Assembly (NCBI GenBank): GCA_000383735.1
Contig: KB912134.1
Span: forward strand, 1 to 23,850
Source: Verrucomicrobia bacterium SCGC AAA164-M04
GTDB taxonomy: Bacteria; Verrucomicrobiota; Verrucomicrobiae; Verrucomicrobiales; Akkermansiaceae
Direction: 5' to 3'
DNA: 23,850 nucleotides
Positions within the stretch are counted from its first letter, which is position 1. Each line of letters opens with the position of its first letter. Below, in pieces: positions 16,133 to 22,646 of this stretch. A model generated the notes under the pieces. The model searched no databases and was not told the DNA's origin. It saw only the letters and a list, made by a program, of their open reading frames with translations. The translations under genes were made by a program, and so were the position numbers.

Positions 16133-17707
16133 ATGAGCGAACAAGAAAGAGTCCGCATTTACGATACCACGCTTCGCGATGGGACACAGGGCGAGGGGTT
16201 TTCACTGTCCGGCCTGGACAAGATTCGAATCGCTAAGCGGTTGGATGAATTCGGGGTGGACTATATTGAAGGTGGCTGGCCCGGGTCGAACCCTAAGGAT
16301 ATTGAGTTTTTCAAGGCGGCTTCTCAGGAAACTTGGAATCATGCTAAGATCGCGGCGTTTGGGTCCACTCGCAGGGCCGATTTGGCTGTCGAGGATGATC
16401 CTCAAGTCCAGCTTCTGATTGATGCCGGCACTCCGGTAATTACTATTTTCGGGAAAAGCTGGGAGCTTCAAGTGACCGAGGTGCTTCGTACAACAGCTGA
16501 GGAGAATCAGGCGATGATTCGGGACACCTGCCGTTATCTTAAACAGGCCGGGCGCGAAGTCGTTTACGATGCTGAGCACTTTTTCGACGGTTACAAAGAT
16601 GGAGCTGAACACGCCATGGCAACTTTGAGAGCAGCGGTGGAAGGTGGGGTCGATTGGCTCGTGTTGTGCGACACGAATGGAGGATGTCTTCCGTCGGAGA
16701 TTTCTGAGATGAGCCATGTGGTGCGCGAGGCATTTCCAGAGGTTCCACTTGGGATCCATACTCATAACGATTGTGAACTCGGAGTTGCCAACGCGATTGC
16801 TTCGGTCGATGCGGGAGCGACACAGGTGCAGGGAACGATCAATGGATACGGAGAGCGGACTGGAAATTGTAATCTCACCTCAGTCATCCCGATTCTTGAG
16901 CTTAAGATGGGCCGCAGGGCGGTTACTGATGTTTCGGGAATGCGTGATCTCTCTTTCTTTGTGGACGATGTTTCCAATAACCCCCACTTCGCCCGAGCAG
17001 CTTTTGTGGGGCGAACTGCCTTTGCTCACAAAGGTGGAATGCATGTGAATGCCATTCAGAAGCTAGCCCGGACTTATGAGCACATCGAGCCAGGTCAGGT
17101 CGGGAACGAACAGCAGATTTTGGTAAGCGAACTTTCTGGTCAGTCAAATATTCTTATGAAGGCCGAGCAGCTTGGGATTCATCTTGAAAAGGGGAGTGAT
17201 GAGGCCAAGGCCATATTGACCGAGGTCAAAACCCTTGAGCAGGTTGGCTATTCTTTTGAAGCAGCGGGTGGTTCGCTTGAGCTTTTGGTGCGCCGGATGC
17301 TTGGTGAATCTCCCCGCAGTTGGAATCTTCAAGAATACCAATGTTCTTTCCGAAAATATAAGGACGGTCACGCGCCGGTTTGTGAAGCGACCGTGAAATT
17401 AGATGTTGGCGACAAAACCAGTCACACTGCTTCAACCGGCCATGGCGTGGTCAATGCTCTTGATGGAGCTTTGCGGAAGGCCCTGACGCCATTTTTTCCT
17501 CAGTTAGAAAAAATACAGCTCGTAGATTACAAGGTGCGCATTATCGACGGGGAAGAGGCGACCGCTGCAAAAACCCGGGTTTTGATCGTGCATACTGATG
17601 GCGAAACCACTTGGGGGACCGTCGGGGTGTCCGATAGTATTATTGAGGCAAGTTGGATTGCTCTCACTGACGGCCTGGATCTATTTTTGCAGAAGACTTC
17701 TGCGTGA
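16133..17707 (+). CDS. cimA: (R)-citramalate synthase
   Basis: The 524-residue enzyme condenses pyruvate and acetyl-CoA to (R)-citramalate, the first step of the threonine-independent route to isoleucine. The catalytic TIM barrel (about 1-280) shows RIYDTTLRDGTQGEGFSLSG (residues 8-27, with the HMG-CoA-lyase/isopropylmalate-synthase-type DTTLRDG), EGGWPGSNPKD, DAEHFFDGYKD, CDTNGG, GIHTHNDCELGVANA (near 207; metal-binding His pair) and TINGYGERTGNCNL. The LeuA-type C-terminal regulatory dimer domain (about 405-524) suggests end-product feedback. The EGGWPGSNPKD and FFDGYKDG signatures favour citramalate over isopropylmalate or homocitrate synthase. ATG 16133 is preferred over a TTG four codons upstream, since MSEQERVRIYDTT is the natural start. 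No neighbour belongs to the same pathway. Confidence 0.93.
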   Translation: MSEQERVRIYDTTLRDGTQGEGFSLSGLDKIRIAKRLDEFGVDYIEGGWPGSNPKDIEFFKAASQETWNHAKIAAFGSTRRADLAVEDDPQVQLLIDAGTPVITIFGKSWELQVTEVLRTTAEENQAMIRDTCRYLKQAGREVVYDAEHFFDGYKDGAEHAMATLRAAVEGGVDWLVLCDTNGGCLPSEISEMSHVVREAFPEVPLGIHTHNDCELGVANAIASVDAGATQVQGTINGYGERTGNCNLTSVIPILELKMGRRAVTDVSGMRDLSFFVDDVSNNPHFARAAFVGRTAFAHKGGMHVNAIQKLARTYEHIEPGQVGNEQQILVSELSGQSNILMKAEQLGIHLEKGSDEAKAILTEVKTLEQVGYSFEAAGGSLELLVRRMLGESPRSWNLQEYQCSFRKYKDGHAPVCEATVKLDVGDKTSHTASTGHGVVNALDGALRKALTPFFPQLEKIQLVDYKVRIIDGEEATAAKTRVLIVHTDGETTWGTVGVSDSIIEASWIALTDGLDLFLQKTSA

Positions 17708-17787
17708 AAATGCGATTTGCGCTTGTGGTCCTTCACAAAAGGCAACAGCCTCCCGGCCGATTCATAAAAAACACCTATGAACCAATC

Positions 17788-17849
17788 GTTCCGAAAGGAA
17801 CATCAAAGGTTACCTTGGTAACCTGGTCAGGCTCAATAGGGTCTGACTA
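17788..17849 (+). ncRNA. Candidate structured RNA (three hairpins)
   Basis: Three adjacent hairpins: GTTCC-GAAA-GGAAC (17788-17801, a GNRA tetraloop on a 5-bp stem); AGGTTACC-TT-GGTAACCT (17807-17824, an 8-bp near-perfect palindrome); and GGTCAG...CTGACT (17825-17848, closing a 12-base loop). They are followed by a 9-bp terminator-like stem (17859-17895). I recognise no known RNA family. It may be a small RNA ending at the terminators, a 3' UTR of citramalate synthase, or a regulator of the downstream transporter. The palindrome could instead be a DNA operator. Confidence 0.4.
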
Positions 17850-17858
17850 AATTTAAGC

Positions 17859-17903
17859 ACCGTCCGGGTTAAAAACGAGAAATCGTCCGGACGGTGGATT
17901 TTT
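17859..17903 (+). terminator. Terminator-like hairpin, long loop
   Basis: ACCGTCCGG (17859-17867) pairs perfectly with CCGGACGGT (17887-17895) over 9 bp around a 19-base A-rich loop, followed by GGATTTTTG. Confidence 0.6.
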
Positions 17904-17910
17904 GTAAGAG

Positions 17911-17941
17911 CGGCGGCTTCCATTAGGGAGTCGCCGTTTTC
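17911..17941 (+). terminator. Strong intrinsic terminator
   Basis: CGGCGGCTTCC-ATTA-GGGAGTCGCCG forms an 11-bp stem (two wobbles) with a 4-base loop, followed by TTTTCTTTAT. It ends the transcript coming from citramalate synthase or from the candidate RNA, 115 bases before the MFS start. Confidence 0.8.
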
Positions 17942-18055
17942 TTTATCTGGGCAGCGCAGAATTATGGGAATCCTTTGCTTGTCTTGTGGGACAAATTGAG
18001 CAGACTTCAGCTTCCTCTAATTTGGGGAACACAATCGAACAAACAAAATATATAT

Positions 18056-19627
18056 ATGAGTGACAGTGATAAACCAAGTAAGGTCCTTTTCTGGGGCTGT
18101 TTCATTGCCCTAATTACGACGGCATTCGGCTTCATTACCCGAATGTTTCTGTTGGATGACCCTGCCATCACACAAGAGCTGCTCGGCCTTGATGAGGCTG
18201 AAGTCGGAATGTTCAAGGGGATTCAGATCTGGCCCTTCGCAATCAGTATCATCCTTTTCAGTCTGATTATTGACAAAGTTGGTTACAAGTTTGCAATGAT
18301 TTTCGCAGCAGCTTCCCAGATCATCTGGGGGATTATGGGGATTTATGGTCTTTCTGTGGCTGATACCAATCCCGAGCTCGCAAAAGACCTCCTGCTCTGG
18401 GGTGGATTGATTCTAGCGCTCGGTAATGGAACGGTAGAGGCTTTCATTAACCCGGTGGTTGCTACTCTTTTTGACAAGGAGAAGACGAAATGGCTCAACA
18501 TTCTGCATGCGGGTTGGCCCGGCGGACTTGTCATAGCTGGTATCGCTGTGATTTTTATGGGAGGAACGTCCTGGGAAGTGAAGTTGGGTCTGATCTTCAT
18601 CCCGGCGGTGATCTATCTTTTGATGCTGATTCGTTGTCAGTTCCCAGTTCAAGAGCGCGTTGCTGCGGGTGTGAGCTACCGTGATATGCTCGCGGAGTTT
18701 GGATTTGGCGGTGCGGCTGTGGTTGCGATTCTGATGTTCCTCCAACTTGACGAGGCAATTGCGGGCTATCGTCTCATTTGGATGGTCCTCTGTGCTGCCA
18801 TGGCAATCGGCTTGGGAGTCTATACAAAGAGTCTCGGCCGTCCTTTGATGTTGGTGTTGATTCTCTTGATGACCCCACTCGCGACAACTGAGATTGGAAC
18901 AGACGGTTGGATTTCCGGAATTATGGGGAAAGTGGTTACGTTCAACGCTGGTTGGATTTTAGTCTACACATCGGTTATTATGATGGTTCTTCGTTTTTAT
19001 GCAGGACCAATTGTTCACCGGTTGCAGCCACTTCCGCTTTTGATTTTGAGTTCGATTCTTGCGATCGCAGGCCTCTTGGCGCTTTCTGGCGCCTCAGGAG
19101 TTGGACTTATTTTTGCGGCGGCTACTCTTTATGCCCTCGGGAAGACATTCTTCTGGCCAACGATGTTGGGGATTGTTTCTGAGCAAACTCCTCGGGGAGG
19201 AGCTCTTACGCTCAACTCAGTTTCTGGGATCGGAATGTTGGCGGTAGGCGTTCTTGGATTCCCATATATTGGGGCGCTTCAGGAAAAAAAGGCAGTATCT
19301 GAACTTGCTGCTCTTGAAGAAGCCCAAAGTGTTCCTGGGCTTATTGTCGATGGGAACGTCGCTTCAGAGGCTCTTCAGGAAAAGTCAATTTACTATAACT
19401 CAATCAGCTACCAGAGCCTTGAGGGAGAAAAAGTTGATGCTTTCATAGCAGATCAGAGTCAAGGCGTGAAGGATGCTGTAGCTGCTTCACAAGATGGCAG
19501 TGGCCAGAAAGCCCTTGCTAATATGGCAATATTTCCTCTTATCATGTTAATTACATACGTAATTATGTATCTCTATTTCAAAGGGAAAGGTGGATACAAG
19601 CCTCTAGAGCTCTCGGCTGAGGCTTAG
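18056..19627 (+). CDS. MFS transporter with long insert before last helix
   Basis: From ATG 18056 (MSDSDKPSKVLFWGCF) this is 523 residues. The frame is open 27 codons upstream but that stretch is not protein-like. About a dozen hydrophobic segments are visible, including LFWGCFIALITTAFGF, GIQIWPFAISIILFSLII, VGLIFAAATLYALGKTFFWP and a last helix MAIFPLIMLITYVIMYLYF near 490. The loop IIDKVGYKFA near residue 75 matches the loop 2-3 A-motif position. A soluble insert of about 80 residues (EKKAVSELAALEEAQSVPGL and on) separates the penultimate and last helices, an unusual trait. TTEIGTDGWISGIM near 283 resembles sugar-type MFS proteins of this phylum. The substrate is unknown; a sugar or other small polar solute is a guess. 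It ends in a good terminator and no catabolic genes are adjacent. Confidence 0.85.
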   Translation: MSDSDKPSKVLFWGCFIALITTAFGFITRMFLLDDPAITQELLGLDEAEVGMFKGIQIWPFAISIILFSLIIDKVGYKFAMIFAAASQIIWGIMGIYGLSVADTNPELAKDLLLWGGLILALGNGTVEAFINPVVATLFDKEKTKWLNILHAGWPGGLVIAGIAVIFMGGTSWEVKLGLIFIPAVIYLLMLIRCQFPVQERVAAGVSYRDMLAEFGFGGAAVVAILMFLQLDEAIAGYRLIWMVLCAAMAIGLGVYTKSLGRPLMLVLILLMTPLATTEIGTDGWISGIMGKVVTFNAGWILVYTSVIMMVLRFYAGPIVHRLQPLPLLILSSILAIAGLLALSGASGVGLIFAAATLYALGKTFFWPTMLGIVSEQTPRGGALTLNSVSGIGMLAVGVLGFPYIGALQEKKAVSELAALEEAQSVPGLIVDGNVASEALQEKSIYYNSISYQSLEGEKVDAFIADQSQGVKDAVAASQDGSGQKALANMAIFPLIMLITYVIMYLYFKGKGGYKPLELSAEA

Positions 19628-19662
19628 TCTACTTCCAAATTTAAGGAATACCTTCAAAACAA

Positions 19663-19692
19663 AGCGGCGGCCTGCAGGGTCGTCGCTTTTTT
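19663..19692 (+). terminator. Intrinsic terminator after MFS gene
   Basis: AGCGGCG (19663-19669) pairs with CGTCGCT (19681-19687, one wobble), followed by a run of T to 19692. It is 36 bases after the transporter stop. Confidence 0.85.
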
Positions 19693-19810
19693 GTCATCCC
19701 CGAGTCTCGCGGTGATTTTTTGGTTAAAAAACCGGAAAACTCTAGACATTCGCGCTGCTCTCGGTGCACACGAACGTCGTGCGAGGGGTTTTCTTTCGCT
19801 AGATCATGAG

Positions 19811-19921
19811 ATGAAACAATTTTTCTTGCTCCCTTCGCTTGGGATCGTCTGCAGCCTTTTTCTCTCAAGCTGTGGAGATCTTGGCACCATGGGCTTTAAT
19901 TCTGACGCCGCCTCAATCTAG
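19811..19921 (+). pseudogene. Lipoprotein N-terminus cut by the P450 junction
   Basis: MKQFFLLPSLGIVCSLFLSS is followed by Cys21. It is a bacterial lipoprotein signal peptide with lipobox LSSC, then GDLGTMGFNSDAASI and TAG: 36 residues in all. From 19904 onward the bases are identical to the P450 gene, so residues 32-36 and the stop belong to the junction, not to the original protein. The gene therefore has lost its true 3' end, which would be elsewhere, or on the real chromosome if the junction is artificial. ATG 19811 is chosen because the ATG at 19806 meets a stop immediately. Confidence 0.55.
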
Positions 19922-20117
19922 AAGAAAAACTTGGCTTCGCTAACATCGCTTTCGCCGGAGGACGAGACACCATTATTCATACCGTCACTCGTATCATATC
20001 CCACTTCGCCCAAAGCCCCCTAGACCTCGATTGGATCCTTGAAAACCCAAAGCGAACCAACCACGCCTCGGAGGAATTTTTTCGACTCTTCATTCCTCTC
20101 ACTCACATCGGAAGGGT
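19904..20117. repeat. Right arm of exact 214-bp inverted repeat
   Basis: This is the reverse complement of 1-214, identical throughout. It begins inside the lipoprotein ORF at GACGCCGCCTCAATCT. Both copies have AATTC a few bases upstream (AATTCGAAGGACGCC against AATTCTGACGCC), a hint of microhomology at the junction. The distance between arm starts is 19.7 kb. Confidence 0.95.
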
Positions 20118-20463
20118 CTGTCCAGTAAGCACCAATGTCCATGGTTTCGAGGTAGAGCCAGAAGGTCGTGTCTCGCTCTGTTGGTCGTCTGCCAATCGTG
20201 ACCCTGAAGTCTTCGACGAACCAAACGTCACAAAGCTCGACCGAAGGCCAAACCCCCACGTTGCCTTCGGCTTTGGAGCCCATCTCTGTCTCGGCGCCCA
20301 TCACGCCCGCGCCATCATACGTGCTTTGATAAAAGCTCTAGCCAATCATGTTTCGCAAATCGAAATCCTAAAAGCCGAGGAACTGATTGAACGGGAACCT
20401 GATTATGCTCGCATGATTGGATACGAGTTGCTGCAGGTGAAATTGACAAGACGAAAAAACTGA
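19906..20463 (+). pseudogene. Cytochrome P450, 3' fragment with heme-binding loop
   Basis: This is the last 185 residues of the P450 whose start is at 800 on the other strand. It includes the I-helix AGGRDT, K-helix EFFR, the PERF-region equivalent DPEVFDEPN, and the heme loop FGFGAHLCLG with the cysteine ligand, and it ends VKLTRRKN then TGA. There is no start codon, and the codon before the P450 frame (19903-19905) is TGA. This copy therefore cannot make a P450 by itself. It shows what the left-edge gene probably encodes beyond the window. Expression is unlikely. Confidence 0.9.
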
Positions 20464-20661
20464 GGTTTTTGATCAACAAGAAGGGCTCCTTAAGACGTTC
20501 AATGACGAGGCAGATCAATCAGCCAATCCGGGCTTTATCTTGCAGTCTCCCCGAGCGGGAATGGTCGCCTTGCCCTGATAGGATATTCTTGCACTTAGAC
20601 ATGGCAGAGATAGAATTTTTTGATCAAAGCTTTAAGATTCACTTTCCAAATTGAAGACCCC

Positions 20662-21087
20662 ATGAAAACCAATCCCCCTATCTCTATTGGATACTCTGCA
20701 GCACTGGCTTTTTTGTTGGTCGCCTGCTGCACTCAGCCGACGCCCATTGAAACGTCCTCATCGGATAAAATAGATCCTTCGCATCTAGAAACTCTGATTG
20801 ATGACGAGAGGAACCTGTTCTTTCTCGACGTGCGTACGCCGGAGGAAGTGGCAACTCTCGGAACGCTCACGGGTTACATCAACATTCCCATTGATCAGCT
20901 TGAGCAACGATTGGGAGAGATTCCGCGAGACAAGCCTATCGTGACGGCTTGAAACCGTGGAGGAAGAGCTGCGCGTGCCGCGGCGTTACTAATTTCTAAT
21001 GGATTCAAGGTACGAGGGAGCTGTGGTCTAGCCGATTGGAAAGACGCAGGAAAAGAAGTATTCTATCCAGTCCGAGGCAAACGGTAA
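20662..21087 (+). CDS. Rhodanese-like lipoprotein, candidate selenoprotein (TGA at catalytic Cys)
   Basis: Reading through one TGA gives 141 residues. ATG 20662 starts a lipoprotein signal peptide (MKTNPPISIGYSAALAFLLV, then AC with lipid Cys22 or Cys23). A single rhodanese domain follows: FFLDVRTPEEVATLG near residue 53 (the CH2A-type DVRxxxE motif), GYINIPIDQLEQRLGEIPRD, then KPIVTA-TGA-NRGGRAARAAALL, and SCGLADWKDAGKEV near 122. The TGA (20950-20952, codon 97) is precisely the position of the catalytic persulfide Cys in the CxxGxR loop. The frame stays open 44 codons beyond it with every expected motif. A hairpin at 20968-20984 fits a bacterial SECIS. Either selenocysteine is inserted or a TGC/TGT to TGA nonsense mutation has occurred; no Sec machinery gene is in the window. 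The expected role is sulfur (or selenium) transfer at the cell envelope. Confidence 0.7.
20968..20984 (+). promoter_or_regulatory. Candidate bacterial SECIS hairpin
   Basis: GCTGCG-CGTGC-CGCGGC: a 6-bp stem (one G-T wobble) with a 5-base loop whose second base is G, starting 15 bases after the TGA. The loop begins after 21 intervening bases, inside the 16-37 base range known for bacterial SECIS elements. An alternative fold pairs CCGTGG (20955-20960) with CCGCGG (20978-20983). The region is GC-rich, so some pairing is expected by chance. Confidence 0.45.
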
Positions 21088-21135
21088 AAGACAGAGAAAA
21101 TCATTCGCATTATCCGCAAAGCTGAACGCGAATAT

Positions 21136-21537
21136 CTAGTAAGGATTCGGATAGAACTCTTCCTTCGTGAGCTCCTTTATCTCGAAGCGCCGAAAAGCCT
21201 CTGCTGCAACTGGCTGCCAACCGGGTGGCCATCCTCCATCTTCGGCCCCTGCTTCATCAGGATTCAGCCCTGGGGAAATGTATGCCATGGCAACCCAGCC
21301 AAGCATAAAGTCCTCATAGCTCATTTGCTGGAGGGGCTGGATCGTATTAAGAATTTGATGCAAGCGGAGATGAGCCTCTTGCGAGGACTTTGGCTCAGGA
21401 GGCTTTTCAGGTGGGGATTGTATTGGGGAATTACCATTTTCAGAGGGAGATAACGCAATCGTCCGTTGATAGCCCTCTCGAAATGGGGCGGTCAACTTGA
21501 CGAAAAAATGACGCAGCATGAGCAGGATAAATTTCAT
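21136..21537 (-). CDS. Hypothetical protein, third gene of DUF1611 operon
   Basis: 133 residues: a basic hydrophobic start (MKFILLMLRHFFVKLTAPF) that could be a short membrane anchor; a Pro/Ser/Glu-rich linker (about 30-55); and a compact acidic C-terminal part with LRLHQILNTIQPLQQMSYED, FMLGWVAMAYISPG, GWPPGWQPVAAEAF and a final FYPNPY. I do not recognise a family. Its ATG overlaps the racemase stop by four bases (ATGA), the classic sign of translational coupling, so it very likely works with the racemase and DUF1611 protein. It ends convergent to the rhodanese gene with a gap of 48 bases. Confidence 0.6.
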   Translation of the reverse strand: MKFILLMLRHFFVKLTAPFREGYQRTIALSPSENGNSPIQSPPEKPPEPKSSQEAHLRLHQILNTIQPLQQMSYEDFMLGWVAMAYISPGLNPDEAGAEDGGWPPGWQPVAAEAFRRFEIKELTKEEFYPNPY

Positions 21538-22646
21538 GCGTTTTCTATTTGAAGTTCCATCTTAGTTCTTTGAATTACTTTAGGAATGAAGGGTGATGTC
21601 ATGGCGCGGAGTAACGCGCTATAATCGAGCTGAAAGGAAAGCTCAGTCCCGACCTTCATCCTCCCGCGGTAGTTGGTTGCGTCCACAACAAGGTGGTCAC
21701 TGCTTGCCCCAAGGATCTTGATTCCGGGAGGCGGAACCAGTCCGTCGGGATCTGTATCTTGCCTCCCAATTGCCAGAATAGCTTGAGTGATACTACCCCG
21801 TTCACTACTGGAAATCACCTCTCCAAAAGCATTTTGGGCAAGATTCCCCCAAGGCTTGGAGGGCTTATTTTTCAACTCGATCACTTCCGCCACCAGGGTA
21901 ATGGCGGAAGTATACAGGCCTATGATTTTTTTCCGGTGAAGAGGCTCACATCCAAGAAGCATGGCTTCACCCAGGCGAAGATTATTGATTCGCCCTAGGT
22001 CCGCTCCGCTGAATGCCCATTCTAGATTTGCAGAGTTTCCTCCTGAAACGGTTTTTACAATCGGTCCAAAGGTTGCATCTATGGAATCAGCCAAGGCTGA
22101 GAGTTCAGCCATGTTCTTGCAATCGGGTGAGACCCCGCTCCTACAGGCAAGATTCGTGCCGATCCCCATGAAGAGGATGTTAGAAAGCCCAAGCACTTCA
22201 CGAACGGTATTTTGGAGCAGGCTCGGCATGATTCCTTCACGGAGATCTCCAAGCTCCACCATGAGAACAATCCCGTGGGTGCAATTCGCCCTCTTTGCGG
22301 CAGCTGAAAGTCTACGTATTACTCTGAGTTCCGTGTTAAAACTCACGTCCGTCAGGGCTACCACCTCCTCGATCTGACTCAACATCGGAGAACGGATGAG
22401 AGTCATCGACTTCGAGATCTGAGCAGCTCGCATTCTCCCGATATTTTCAACCCGGGAATCTCCGAGTCCGAGAACGCCAGCCCGGAGCCATGTCTCAGCG
22501 ATCTCGGGCGATCCGAGAGTCGCTTTCGTGACACCAGTGACGGTAATTCCTCGCTTACGAAGACGAGCCACTAGCGTGAAGGCATTGTGATAAACCTTAT
22601 CTAGATCGACCTCTAAACGCGGAGCGGGCTGGTGGATTAAGTTAAT
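21534..22646 (-). CDS. Alanine/ornithine racemase-family PLP enzyme, non-AUG start likely
   Basis: This is the alanine-racemase-like fold III PLP barrel. The family N-terminus PRLEVDLDKVYHNAFTLV lies upstream of the first standard start (GTG at 22571) and is needed for the fold. The frame extends to ATT at 22646-22644 with no ATG/GTG/TTG before it, although a G-rich GGGGG stretch sits just upstream. ATT, or ATC three codons later, may initiate, translationally coupled to the DUF1611 stop it overlaps. GVTKATLGSPEIA holds the PLP-binding Lys. FNTELRVIRRLSAAA, VLMVELGDLREGIMP, FMGIGTNLACRSG, VSGGNSANL and RINNLRLGEAMLLG follow the ornithine/alanine racemase subfamily. The C-terminus (from about 310) is a small beta domain. 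It probably racemises an amino acid; the exact substrate is unclear. Confidence 0.8.
   Translation of the reverse strand: MNLIHQPAPRLEVDLDKVYHNAFTLVARLRKRGITVTGVTKATLGSPEIAETWLRAGVLGLGDSRVENIGRMRAAQISKSMTLIRSPMLSQIEEVVALTDVSFNTELRVIRRLSAAAKRANCTHGIVLMVELGDLREGIMPSLLQNTVREVLGLSNILFMGIGTNLACRSGVSPDCKNMAELSALADSIDATFGPIVKTVSGGNSANLEWAFSGADLGRINNLRLGEAMLLGCEPLHRKKIIGLYTSAITLVAEVIELKNKPSKPWGNLAQNAFGEVISSSERGSITQAILAIGRQDTDPDGLVPPPGIKILGASSDHLVVDATNYRGRMKVGTELSFQLDYSALLRAMTSPFIPKVIQRTKMELQIENA

Larger units (their letters stand above)
17708..18055. other. Intergenic region packed with stem-loops
   Basis: 348 bases lie between citramalate synthase and the MFS transporter. No gene is credible. It contains five consecutive hairpins, annotated separately (17788-17936), two of them terminator-like, then a leader of about 115 bases before the MFS start. 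Confidence 0.7.

Noticed and set aside
17821..17850. Resemblance of the GGTCAGG stretch to the SRP RNA core
   Set aside because: The diagnostic GGAAGGnAGCAGCC half of the SRP core is absent.
20464..20661. Repeated TTTTTGATCAA near 20465 and 20616
   Set aside because: An AT-rich word seen twice within 150 bases is not strong enough to call an att or operator site.
21693..22377. Plus-strand frames antisense to the racemase gene
   Set aside because: Composition reflects the complementary strand of a well-supported gene; no ribosome binding site.
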